This document shows positions 1 to 8,058 of a DNA stretch of 64,000 bases, piece after piece. The first letter of the stretch is position 1; each line of letters opens with the position of its first letter. Location: the NCBI RefSeq assembly GCF_031846415.1, contig NZ_JAVRHT010000009.1, positions 1-64,000 of the forward strand. Reading direction: 5' to 3'. The position numbers and the translations under genes are program-made. This DNA is from Rubrivirga litoralis (GTDB lineage Bacteria; Bacteroidota; Rhodothermia; Rhodothermales; Rubricoccaceae). The notes beneath the pieces were generated by a model that did no database searches, was not told the origin of the DNA, and was given only the letters and a program-made list of their open reading frames with translations.

Positions 1-39
1 ACCGGGGGAGGGGACTCGAAGCGGGTTACCAAACAGTCT
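1..39. repeat. Right end of a TIR-bounded dispersed repeat (partial copy)
   Basis: The window opens inside a copy of the element seen whole at 36496-36690. Shared parts are a GGGGGAGG run, the word GACTCGAAGC, and the terminal repeat TTACCAAACAGTCT (26-39), whose complement AGACTGTTTGGTAA matches the left terminus of the complete copy at 13 of 14 positions. The rest of this copy lies outside the window. It contains no coding sequence and ends about 160 bp upstream of purF. Confidence 0.6.
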
Positions 40-160
40 CTGACTCCGTTCGCGCGGCGCGTTCCCCGAGTCCCTCATTCCCCTGGTCCCCAGTCCCGCG
101 AGCGGAGCGAGCCGCTTGAATCTTTCCCCGGGCGCGCACCCGCGGGCCGGGCGGGGCGGT

Positions 161-198
161 TAACCTGGCCCTCCCCCACCCCGCCCCCGGCGTTTCCT
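161..198 (+). promoter_or_regulatory. purF leader with C-rich CCACCCCGCCC element
   Basis: A TAACCT hexamer at 161-166 is followed by the C-rich element CCACCCCGCCC at about 176-186, then the GTG start of purF at 199. No purine-rich ribosome-binding site is visible. The same order (TA-containing hexamer, C-rich element, start codon) recurs before many genes here. Whether the hexamer is a real -10 element is inference. Confidence 0.3.
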
Positions 199-1785
199 GT
201 GGACAAACCGCGCGACCACTGCGGCCTCTTCGGCGTCTTCAACCACCCCGACGCCGCCCGGCTCTCGTACTTCGGCCTCCACGCGCTCCAGCACCGGGGC
301 CAGGAGTCGGCCGGCATCGTGACGAGCGTCTACGACGAGTCGAAGGGGCGCAAGGTGATGCCGGTCGAGAAGGACTTCGGGCTCGTGCTCGACGTGTTCG
401 ACGAGGAGGAGGTGTTCGAGCGGACGCTCGTGGGCGACGCGGCGATCGGCCACACGCGGTACTCGACATCGGGGAGCGCGACGAACCCGGCCAACATCCA
501 GCCGTTCGTCGTCCACTACCAGGAGGGCAACCTGGCGCTGGCCCACAACGGGAACCTCTCGAACGCGCGGTCCATCCGCGACCGACTCGTCGAGCGGGGG
601 ACGCTGTTCAACTCGTCGTCGGACACCGAACTCATCCTGCACCTGGCGGCCCAGAGCACGGAGACCGGGCCGGTGGCCCGCATCGTCGACGCGCTCCACG
701 CCTGCCGCGGCGCGTTCTCGCTCGTCATCCTTACCGACGACGCGCTGATCGCGGCGCGCGACCCGAACGGGTTCCGCCCGCTCGCGCTGGGCCGGCTCGA
801 CCCGGCGCCGGGCCGCGCGACGCCGGCCTGGGTCGTGGCGTCGGAGTCGTGCGCCTTCGACATCGTCGGCGCCGAGTACGTCCGCGACGTCGCGCCGGGC
901 GAGATCCTGGTCATCGACCGGGCCGGCGTCGAGCGCGTGGCCGAGCACGCCGCGGGCGGGGCGGGCGGCGACGGCGCCCTCTACCCCGGCCCGGCCGGCG
1001 GCGAGGGCGGGGCGGCGACGGCCGGGTTCAACGGCGTGTGCCTGCCGCGGCGCCACGGCGTCAGCCAGTGCGTGTTCGAGTACGTCTACTTTTCGCGGCC
1101 CGACTCGAAGGTGTTCGGGGCGACCGTCGACAAGGTCCGGCGGAAGATGGGGAAGCGGCTGGCCCACGACGCGCCGGTCCCGCTCGTGCCCAAGGGCGAG
1201 GGCAAGCGGCCGCTCGTGATGTCGGTCCCCGACTCGTCGAACACGGCGGCCATCGGCTACGTGTCGGAGTCGAACAAGACCGGCCGCCGGTGCAAGCTGG
1301 ACATCGGCCTCATCCGCAACCACTACGTCGGGCGCACCTTCATCGCGCCCGGCCAGCAGGCGCGCGAGCAGCGCGTGCGGACCAAGTTCAACGCGGTCGC
1401 GGGCGTGCTCAAGGACCGCGTCGTGGTCATGGTCGACGACTCGGTCGTGCGGGGGACGACGGCCCGGCAACTCGTCCAGATGGTGCGCGACGCCGGCGCG
1501 GCCGAGGTCCACTTCCGCTCGGCGTCGCCGCCCGTGATGTGGCCGTGCTTCTACGGCATGGACTTCCCCTCGCGCGGCGAGCTGGCCGCCAACGCCCACG
1601 GCTCGGTCGAGGCGATTGCCGAGTGGCTGGGCGTAGACTCGCTGGGCTACCTCTCGGTCGAGGGCATGCTCGACGCCGTCGAGGAGGCCCACGACGGGCG
1701 CGAGCGCTACTGCCACGCGTGCTTCTCGGGCGAGTACCCGGTGCCCGTCGAGGCGGACGTGGCGAAGGAGGAGAACGACTGGTAG
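199..1785 (+). CDS. purF: Amidophosphoribosyltransferase
   Basis: First step of de novo purine synthesis: PRPP plus glutamine gives phosphoribosylamine. The 528-aa protein starts at GTG. A short propeptide precedes Cys8 (DHCGLFG), the N-terminal-nucleophile glutaminase residue, followed by HRGQESAG and the GHTRYST segment. The C-terminal phosphoribosyltransferase half carries the PRPP loop VVMVDDSVVRGTT. Cysteines in SQCVFEY, WPCFYG and a terminal CHAC (505/508) match the four [4Fe-4S] ligands of the Bacillus-type enzyme, so an oxygen-sensitive cluster is expected. An unusual Gly/Ala-rich stretch at about residues 251-276, encoded by copies of the local GC motif, sits between the two domains. 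The gene is monocistronic and convergent with the LytTR regulator. Confidence 0.97.
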   Translation: MDKPRDHCGLFGVFNHPDAARLSYFGLHALQHRGQESAGIVTSVYDESKGRKVMPVEKDFGLVLDVFDEEEVFERTLVGDAAIGHTRYSTSGSATNPANIQPFVVHYQEGNLALAHNGNLSNARSIRDRLVERGTLFNSSSDTELILHLAAQSTETGPVARIVDALHACRGAFSLVILTDDALIAARDPNGFRPLALGRLDPAPGRATPAWVVASESCAFDIVGAEYVRDVAPGEILVIDRAGVERVAEHAAGGAGGDGALYPGPAGGEGGAATAGFNGVCLPRRHGVSQCVFEYVYFSRPDSKVFGATVDKVRRKMGKRLAHDAPVPLVPKGEGKRPLVMSVPDSSNTAAIGYVSESNKTGRRCKLDIGLIRNHYVGRTFIAPGQQAREQRVRTKFNAVAGVLKDRVVVMVDDSVVRGTTARQLVQMVRDAGAAEVHFRSASPPVMWPCFYGMDFPSRGELAANAHGSVEAIAEWLGVDSLGYLSVEGMLDAVEEAHDGRERYCHACFSGEYPVPVEADVAKEENDW

Positions 1786-1915
1786 CCGCCCCGCCCGGGC
1801 GGGGCGCCGTTGCCGTGCGGGGGCGGGGCGGATCATCCTGGGGCGGGGCGGCTGCGTGCGGCCTTTCGGCTGTTCTCACGACCCGCCCCTCACCCTGGCT
1901 GCGCCGACGCTGCGC

Positions 1916-1947
1916 GGCGTCCCTCTCCCAGCGGGAGAGAGGACGCC
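1916..1947. terminator. Strong hairpin between convergent purF and LytTR regulator
   Basis: GGCGTCCCTCTCCC pairs with GGGAGAG-A-GGACGCC around an AGC loop: 14 bp with one bulged A. It lies in the gap between two convergent genes, so it fits a bidirectional terminator. There is no U-run. The flank CCTGGCTGCGCCGAC at 1894-1908 recurs inside the TIR element near 36613, so this may be a fragment of a dispersed repeat serving as terminator. Confidence 0.5.
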
Positions 1948-2040
1948 GTAGAGGCCGCTTGGGCGGGGTGGGGGATGGCGCACGAACTCAAAGATTCGGT
2001 ATCAGAGCGCTCGCCCCTGCAGTCCTGTCCGACGCCCCCG

Positions 2041-2865
2041 TCACCCCGCCCCGCCCACCCCGAGCCGCCGCGCGAACGCGTCGCGCCGCGACCGGCTGAG
2101 GCCCAGCCGCGTCCCATCCCTCAGGCGCACCGCGTAGTCCCCGCCCGGCGCCGTCAGGAGCGCCTCGACGCGGTCGACCTGGACGATCGTCGAGCGGTGG
2201 ACGCGGAAAAAGAGCGCCGGGTCGAGTTGCTCCTCCAGCGCCCGCATCGTCTCGCGGATCACGTGGACCTCCCCGCCCGCGTGGACCTCGGCGTACGGGC
2301 CGTCGGACACCACGTAGTCGACGTCGGCGACCGGGACGAGGCGGACCTGCCCCCGCCCCTCGACCGCGATCCGCTCGAGGTACGCCGGCCGCTCGGACGG
2401 GGCGGCTCCGGGCTCGGCACCGAGGAGCACCGCCAGCCGGCCCCGGAGCGCGTCGACCTCGCGGAGCCGGACGGCCTCGCGCGCGCGGCCCAGCGCCTGC
2501 CGGAAGCGGTCGTCGTCGAACGGCTTGAGGAGGTAGTCGACCGCGGCCACATCGAACGCCGCGAGCGCGTGCTGGTCGTACGCCGTCACGAACACGGTCG
2601 CCGGCATCGCCTCCGGCCCGACCTCGCGGGCCACCTCGAGCCCGCTCAGCCCCGGCATCTGGACGTCGAGGAAGACGACGTCGACCGCCCCGGCGGTCTG
2701 CGCCCCCGCGGTCTGCGCCCCGCCCGCGAGCGCGGCGACGGCCTGCCGCCCGGTCCCCGCCGTCCCGACGACCTCCACGTCGGGCTCGGCGGTGAGCAGG
2801 TCGAGCACGCGCTGCCGGGCCAGCGGCTCGTCGTCGACGACCAGGACGCGGAGCGGCTCAGCCAC
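2041..2865 (-). CDS. LytTR-family response regulator
   Basis: Cytoplasmic two-component regulator of 274 aa. A receiver domain (about 1-135) has acidic residues DD at 11-12, phospho-acceptor Asp67 in FLDVQMPG, and the K of LLKPF. A LytTR DNA-binding domain follows at about 165-270, with the typical FFRVHRSTIVQVDRV segment. Its start overlaps the end of the kinase gene by 8 bp, so the two are cotranscribed and probably translationally coupled. An odd QTAGAQTAGA duplication lies just before the phosphorylation site (residues 51-60) and reflects a short direct DNA repeat. Targets are unknown; the divergent outer-membrane receptor and efflux genes are obvious candidates (inference). Confidence 0.93.
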   Translation of the reverse strand: MAEPLRVLVVDDEPLARQRVLDLLTAEPDVEVVGTAGTGRQAVAALAGGAQTAGAQTAGAVDVVFLDVQMPGLSGLEVAREVGPEAMPATVFVTAYDQHALAAFDVAAVDYLLKPFDDDRFRQALGRAREAVRLREVDALRGRLAVLLGAEPGAAPSERPAYLERIAVEGRGQVRLVPVADVDYVVSDGPYAEVHAGGEVHVIRETMRALEEQLDPALFFRVHRSTIVQVDRVEALLTAPGGDYAVRLRDGTRLGLSRSRRDAFARRLGVGGAG

Positions 2866-4066
2866 GGCCGGTCGGGACGGGCGGCGCGAGTGCGGCCTGG
2901 CCGTCGCCCCCGGCCGCCAGGCGGAACGGGACCACGACGCGGGCTATGACGCCGCCGCCCGAGCGCGCGGCGAGGTCGAGCCGGCCGTCCGCCCCGAACA
3001 GGGCGTCGAGCCGCGCCCGCGTGTTCGGCAGGCCCACCCCGCCCGGGCCGGTCCCGCCCGAGCCCGCCCCGCCCACGTCCGCTCCGGTCAGGTCCGCCCC
3101 GCCCAGGCCCGGGCCGTCGTCCTCGACGGTCAGCACGAGCCGGTCGCCGTCGCGGCGCGAGCCCACGCGGATCGTCCCCACGCCGTCCTCGATCCGGCCG
3201 ACGCCGTGGCCGACGGCGTTCTCGACGAGCGGCTGGAGCACGAGCGGCGGCACGAGCGCGCCGAGCGTCCCCGGCGCCCACGCCTCCTCGACGTCGAGGC
3301 GCCCCTGGAACCGGACCCGCTGGACGTCGAGGTAGTCGCGGAGGAACGCGGCCTCGTCTCGGAGCGGGATGAGGTCGGGCGGGGCGTCGAGCACGCGCCG
3401 GAGCAGCGACGAGAGCCGGGCGACGAGCGTCCGCACGCCGGCCGGGTCGCGCTCGACGAGGGCCGAGACGGCGTTGAGCGTGTTGAACAGGAAGTGCGGG
3501 TGGAGCTGCATGCGGAGCGCCGAGAGCCGGGCCTCGGCGAGCTGGGCCTCGAGCCGCGCCCGCTCGGCCACGTGCCGCTCGGCCTCGACCTGGCTGTCGT
3601 GGACCTGGACCAGCGCCGCGCGCGCGTACCCAGCCGCGACGAGCGCGAGCGCGATCACCAGCTCGTCCAAAAACCACAGGCCCCCGACCGCCCCGCCCAG
3701 CGACCACTCCCGGCCCGGGCGCGGGGGACCGGAGAGGGCGGGGCGGAGCAGCCCGCGCGTGACGGCCTCGACGGTGAGGGCCACGGCGGCGGCCACGACC
3801 ACCTGCCCCGCCAGCCGCCCCGCCCACGCGCCCCGCCCGACGGGGTAGCGCCCGACGAGCCAGACCACGGCCGGCGTCGCGAGCGCCCACAGCCCGTACT
3901 CGGCCATCGCCCCGAACGCCTCGGCCGCCCCCAGCGGGTCCTCGCGCCACGGCCGGAACGCCTCGCGGACGACCGAGAGCACGCCGAGCACGAGCCAGAA
4001 GCACGCCACGGCGGCGGCCTCCGCGCGGCGGGACCAGGGGCGGGGCGGGGAGGCGGGCGTCTCCAT
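2858..4066 (-). CDS. LytS/YehU-type sensor histidine kinase
   Basis: Inner-membrane sensor kinase of 402 aa, partner of the overlapping LytTR regulator. Four hydrophobic segments (about 16-36, 54-74, 83-105, 124-148) are followed by a short linker and the His_kinase motif HPHFLFN (His191 the likely phospho-acceptor). A HATPase domain follows with VENAVGHG as N-box and EDDGPGLGG as the nucleotide-binding loop. A Gly/Thr-rich GGADLTGADVGGAGSGG stretch, driven by GC-motif DNA, is inserted in the ATP lid. No periplasmic sensor domain is present, so the signal is probably sensed in or at the membrane. The gene is divergent from the TonB-type receptor at 4215. Confidence 0.92.
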   Translation of the reverse strand: METPASPPRPWSRRAEAAAVACFWLVLGVLSVVREAFRPWREDPLGAAEAFGAMAEYGLWALATPAVVWLVGRYPVGRGAWAGRLAGQVVVAAAVALTVEAVTRGLLRPALSGPPRPGREWSLGGAVGGLWFLDELVIALALVAAGYARAALVQVHDSQVEAERHVAERARLEAQLAEARLSALRMQLHPHFLFNTLNAVSALVERDPAGVRTLVARLSSLLRRVLDAPPDLIPLRDEAAFLRDYLDVQRVRFQGRLDVEEAWAPGTLGALVPPLVLQPLVENAVGHGVGRIEDGVGTIRVGSRRDGDRLVLTVEDDGPGLGGADLTGADVGGAGSGGTGPGGVGLPNTRARLDALFGADGRLDLAARSGGGVIARVVVPFRLAAGGDGQAALAPPVPTGRG

Positions 4067-4214
4067 GCGCTCAATCTAGGCGGAGGCGCAGCATGGGCGG
4101 GGCGCGCTCGTGGGCACCACGGTGTCGCTCGTGACGCGCCCGTGCACCTCGTGCCGGACGCCGAATCCTCCACCCCGCTCCGTCATACGCTCTCCCCCAC
4201 CCCGCCCCCGCCCG
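4067..4214. promoter_or_regulatory. Divergent intergenic region, kinase versus receptor
   Basis: The 148-bp gap between oppositely transcribed genes must hold both promoters. On the plus side a TACGCT hexamer at 4186-4191 and the C-rich CCACCCCGCCC at 4197-4207 precede the ATG at 4215. No LytTR-type paired operator could be recognised by eye. Confidence 0.35.
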
Positions 4215-6635
4215 ATGGCCCGTCTGCTGTTCGCCGCCCTCCTCCTCGCCGCCGCCCCGCTCGCGGCGGCCCAGACCGGCACGCTCACAGCCCGCGTCGT
4301 CGACGCCGAGAGCGACCAGCCGCTCCCGACCGCGACGGTGGCCCTGTACCCGGCGGGCGGGGCGGACTCGACGTTCGCGGGCGGGGCGGCGGCCGACATC
4401 GACGGGAACGTCCGCGTGACGGACCTCGCGGTGGGCACCTACGACGTCGTCGTCAGCTTTGTCGGCTACGACGACGCGCGCCGCGCGGACGTCGAGGTGG
4501 GCGCGGGCGGGGCGGACCTGGGGACGGTCGGGCTGGAGCCCAGCGCCGAGGCGCTCGCCGAGGTCCAGGTCACGGGCCGGCGGCCCCAGGTGCAGACGCG
4601 GATCGACCGGACCGTCTACGACACGGCCGACGACCCCGTGGCCGAGGGCGGGAGCGCGGTCGACGTGCTCGCCACGCTGCCCTCGGTCGACGTCGACATC
4701 GACGGGAACGTGTCGCTGCGCGGGGCCGGCTCGGTCGCCGTGTTCGTCAACGGCCGCCCCGCCCCGGTCTCCGGCGACTTTGTGGCGTCGTACCTCGCGA
4801 GCCTCCCCGCCGGCTCCATCGAGCGCGTCGAGGTGATCCCGAACCCGTCGGCGGCCTTCGAGCCCGACGGCGTGGGCGGGATCATCAACATCGTCCTCAA
4901 GGACGACGCCGACCTCGGGCTCGGCGGCACGGTCACGGCCGGGGCCGATACGCAGGGCGGCTACGACGGGACGGTCGCGCTGACGTACGGACGCGGCCCG
5001 TGGTCGCTGGCCGGCACCTACGGCTACCGCAACGACGCCCGCGCGGGCTCGGGGACCAGCTTCCGCATCAACCGCTACGAGGCCGCCGCGACCACGCTCG
5101 ACCAGGAGGAGGTCGAGGACCGGACGCGGACGTCGCACCTCGTCAACCTCTCGGCCGACTACAGCGTTTCGCGCGCCACCACGCTCACGTCGCAGTTCCA
5201 GGTCGGGACGCGGGGCGGCGACGAGGTCGAGACCAACACGACGCTCCGCCGCAGCGCCTCGGGCGACCCGCTCCTCGAGTACGAGCGGATTTCCGAGGAG
5301 CTCGACGACGGCCTCTCGTTCGACGCCCGGCTCGGCCTCCTCCAGACGTTCGGGGAGGGCCACCGGCTGACCGTCGAGGGGCGCGGCGAGGTCTCGGACG
5401 AGGGCGAAGACCAGCGCTACAGCGCGACGCTCCTGGGCGGGGCGGGCGCGCTCGACGCCCCGCAGCGGGTCGACGAGGACGAGACCGAGCGCGAGCTCTC
5501 GCTCCAGGTCGACTACACGCGCCCGCTCGGCGCCTTCCGCCTCGACGCCGGCTACAAGGGCGAGTTCGAGGCCCAGTCGAGCACGCTCGTGTCCGAGTCG
5601 CTCGCCGAGGGCGGGGCGTACGTCCCCGACGCCGACGTCAACAACCAGTTCGACTACGACCAGACGGTCCACGCGCTCTACGCCCAGGTCGCCGCCGAGC
5701 GCGGGCCGTGGGGGGCGCAGGCCGGGCTCCGGTTCGAGCAGGCCCAGACCACGTTCTTCCTCCTGACCACCGACGAGGCGTTCGACAACGACTACGCGAG
5801 CCTCTTCCCCAGCGCCTTCCTCTCGTTCGCCCCGTCCGAGGCGACGACGCTCAAGGCCAGCTACAGCCGCCGGATCAACCGCCCGCGGACGTGGTCGCTG
5901 AACCCGTTCCCGTCGTTCGACGACCCGCTCAACGTCCGCCAGGGCAACCCGGCGTTGCAGCCCGAGTACGTCGACGCCTTCGAGCTGGGCGTCACGCACG
6001 TGACCGGCTGGGGCTCGGTCTCGCTCACGCCCTACGCCCGCCGCACGACCGACATCATCCGCCGGATCTCGACCGTCCGCGACGACGGCGTGACGGTGCG
6101 GACGTTCGAGAACCTGGACACGTCGGACTCGTACGGCGCCGAGTTCGTGACGTCGTTCGAGGACGTGGGCGGGCTGGGCGGCTACCTCAGCCTGGAGGCG
6201 TTCCGGCTCCAGACCGAAGGCACGACGGCCGACGCCGACCTCTCGAACGACGCGTTCGGCTGGGGCGGCCGCCTCAACGCGAGCTACGGGCTCGGCGACC
6301 GGACCGGGCTGGGAGACCTCGACCTCCAGGCGACGGCCCGCTACTCCGCCCCGCTCGACACGGAGCAGGGCCGGGTCGGCGCCCGGACGTTCATCGACGT
6401 CGCCCTCCGCCAGAAGCTCCTGGACGACCGGGCCGCGCTCACGCTCCAGCTCCGCGACCCGCTCGGGCTGGCCGGGTTCTCGTACACGCTCGACCAACCC
6501 GCCCTCTACCAGCAGTTCGAGCGCGACTGGGGCGCCCAGCAGATTGGCCTCACGTTCTCGTACCAGTTCGGCCGCCAGGAGGCGCGCCGCGAGGAGCGCG
6601 GGCGGGGCGGCGACTTCGAGGGCGAGGAATTTTGA
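4215..6635 (+). CDS. TonB-dependent-receptor-like outer-membrane beta-barrel protein
   Basis: An 806-aa exported protein. The ATG at 4215 gives a classical signal peptide (MARLLFAALLLAAAPLAAA, cleavage before Gln20); longer in-frame starts only add proline-rich leader. After it come a carboxypeptidase-regulatory-like domain (about 24-100, with PTATVALYP and GTYDVVVSFVGY), a plug-like domain (about 120-235, VDVLATLPSVDVD and the nearby VFVNGRPA), and a large outer-membrane barrel to the C-terminus. This is the Bacteroidota 'outer membrane beta-barrel family' layout. The chain ends in a charged Arg/Glu/Gly tail rather than a terminal aromatic, although GLTFSYQF just before resembles a last strand. 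The RND adaptor follows 130 bp downstream. Substrate unknown. Confidence 0.88.
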   Translation: MARLLFAALLLAAAPLAAAQTGTLTARVVDAESDQPLPTATVALYPAGGADSTFAGGAAADIDGNVRVTDLAVGTYDVVVSFVGYDDARRADVEVGAGGADLGTVGLEPSAEALAEVQVTGRRPQVQTRIDRTVYDTADDPVAEGGSAVDVLATLPSVDVDIDGNVSLRGAGSVAVFVNGRPAPVSGDFVASYLASLPAGSIERVEVIPNPSAAFEPDGVGGIINIVLKDDADLGLGGTVTAGADTQGGYDGTVALTYGRGPWSLAGTYGYRNDARAGSGTSFRINRYEAAATTLDQEEVEDRTRTSHLVNLSADYSVSRATTLTSQFQVGTRGGDEVETNTTLRRSASGDPLLEYERISEELDDGLSFDARLGLLQTFGEGHRLTVEGRGEVSDEGEDQRYSATLLGGAGALDAPQRVDEDETERELSLQVDYTRPLGAFRLDAGYKGEFEAQSSTLVSESLAEGGAYVPDADVNNQFDYDQTVHALYAQVAAERGPWGAQAGLRFEQAQTTFFLLTTDEAFDNDYASLFPSAFLSFAPSEATTLKASYSRRINRPRTWSLNPFPSFDDPLNVRQGNPALQPEYVDAFELGVTHVTGWGSVSLTPYARRTTDIIRRISTVRDDGVTVRTFENLDTSDSYGAEFVTSFEDVGGLGGYLSLEAFRLQTEGTTADADLSNDAFGWGGRLNASYGLGDRTGLGDLDLQATARYSAPLDTEQGRVGARTFIDVALRQKLLDDRAALTLQLRDPLGLAGFSYTLDQPALYQQFERDWGAQQIGLTFSYQFGRQEARREERGRGGDFEGEEF

Positions 6636-6766
6636 GCGGGACGAGGAACGGGTGACGAATTGAGAACTTGACCCCCCGCCCCGCCCAAACCGCTACCCTG
6701 GGACGTTCCGCCCCCGAACGCCGCGCCGACGGCGGCGGTACGCCCCACCCCACCCACCCCGCCCCC

Positions 6767-7918
6767 GTGGCCCTTACCCGCCCCCAAAAGATCGGTCTCT
6801 GGGTCGGCGTCGCCGTCGTCGCCGTCGCGCTCCTGCTCGTCCCCCGCTTTGTGGGCGGGGAGGCCGAGGCGGAGCCGCCGTCGGGCGGGGCGGACAGCGG
6901 GCGGGGCGGGGGCGACACGCTCGCCGTCACCGTCGCCCCGGTCTCGCAGGAGCTCCTGGAGGACAAGGTGACGACGACCGGCACGCTCCTCCCGTGGGAG
7001 GCCGTCGACCTCCGGGCCGAGGTGGCGGGCCGCGTGACGGCCCTGAACTTTAGCGAGGGCAGCTCCGTCCGCCAGGGCCAGACGCTCGTCTCGCTCGACA
7101 CCGACGTGCTCCAGGCCCAGATCGAGGGGGCGCGGACGCGCCGCGACCTCGCCTCGGTGCAGGCCCAGCGGCGGCGCGAGCTGTTCGAGATCGGCGGCCT
7201 GAGCCGCCAGGCGCTCGACGAATCCGAGAGCGAGGCGCGCGTGCTCGACGCCGAGCTGTCGCAGCTCTCGGCCGAGGTCCGCCGCCGCCGGATCGTGGCC
7301 CCGTTCTCGGGGACGATCGGGCTCCGCGAGGTGAGCCCCGGGGCCTACCTCTCGCCCGGCGACCGCGTCGCCACGCTGCGCGTGACGAGCCAGCTCCGGC
7401 TCGAGTTCACGGTCCCCGAGCGCTACCTCGGGCAGGTCCGCGAGGGCGAGCCCGTCCGGTTCTCGGTGCCGGGCCAGCCCGACCCGTTCGTGGCGACGGT
7501 CTACGCGACCGAGCCGGCCGTCGACCAGGCCACGCGCGCGTTCACCGTCCGCGCCCGCGTCCGCAACCCGGGCAACGTGCTCCAGCCGGGCGCCTTCGCC
7601 GAGGTCGAGCTCGTGCTCGACGAGGTCCCCGACGCCCTGCTCATCCCGGCCGCCGCCGTCACGACGGGCGCCGACAGCACGACGGTGTGGGTGCTCCAGG
7701 GCGGGGCGGCCGTCCCGCGCGCCATCACGACGGGCGTCCGCACGGCCGACCGGGTCCAGGTCACGAGCGGGCTCTCCGCGAGCGACGCCGTCCTCACGTC
7801 GGGTCTGAACCAGGTTCGCCCGGGGCAGCCGGTCCGCCCGGGCGGGGCGTTCGACCCGACGCGCGTCCGCCCCGCGGGCACGCCCGAGCGGACCCGCGAG
7901 TACCAGGCCGTCCAGTGA
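6767..7918 (+). CDS. RND efflux periplasmic adaptor subunit (HlyD/AcrA family)
   Basis: Membrane-fusion subunit linking the inner-membrane RND pump to TolC. The best start is GTG 6767, directly after CCACCCCGCCC (6754-6764), giving 383 aa. In-frame starts further upstream add only Pro/Arg-rich translation of GC-motif DNA. One N-terminal membrane anchor (about 9-25) is followed by a lipoyl half (WEAVDLRAEVAGRVTAL), a short alpha-hairpin, the second lipoyl half (RRIVAPFSGTIGLREVSPG), and beta-barrel/MP domains. There is no lipobox. It forms an operon with the permease at 8059 and TolC at 11511; together they make a complete tripartite pump. Confidence 0.92.
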   Translation: MALTRPQKIGLWVGVAVVAVALLLVPRFVGGEAEAEPPSGGADSGRGGGDTLAVTVAPVSQELLEDKVTTTGTLLPWEAVDLRAEVAGRVTALNFSEGSSVRQGQTLVSLDTDVLQAQIEGARTRRDLASVQAQRRRELFEIGGLSRQALDESESEARVLDAELSQLSAEVRRRRIVAPFSGTIGLREVSPGAYLSPGDRVATLRVTSQLRLEFTVPERYLGQVREGEPVRFSVPGQPDPFVATVYATEPAVDQATRAFTVRARVRNPGNVLQPGAFAEVELVLDEVPDALLIPAAAVTTGADSTTVWVLQGGAAVPRAITTGVRTADRVQVTSGLSASDAVLTSGLNQVRPGQPVRPGGAFDPTRVRPAGTPERTREYQAVQ

Positions 7919-8058
7919 GCCGCCCCGCCCCGCCCTGCTCCTCCACCCCGCCCGGCGCCCCGCGCGCCGTGCCCCGCCCGCGGGCGGGGCGGGGTGGCGA
8001 CTCTCCTGCCGCGACGTCCGCGGGCCACCCCGCCCCTCTCCCCCGCCCCGCCTAGCCG
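7919..8058 (+). promoter_or_regulatory. C-rich spacer between RND adaptor and permease
   Basis: The 140-bp spacer is almost entirely CCCCGCCC/GGGCGGGG variants. Opposed copies (cgcccgcgggcggggcgggg near 7975-7995) could fold. CCACCCCGCCC lies at 8025-8035, before the permease ATG at 8059. No gene is visible. Confidence 0.3.

Noticed and set aside
2792..6655. 1287-codon plus-strand frame spanning the kinase and the receptor gene
   Set aside because: It crosses two well-supported genes in a wrong frame and lacks any domain pattern.
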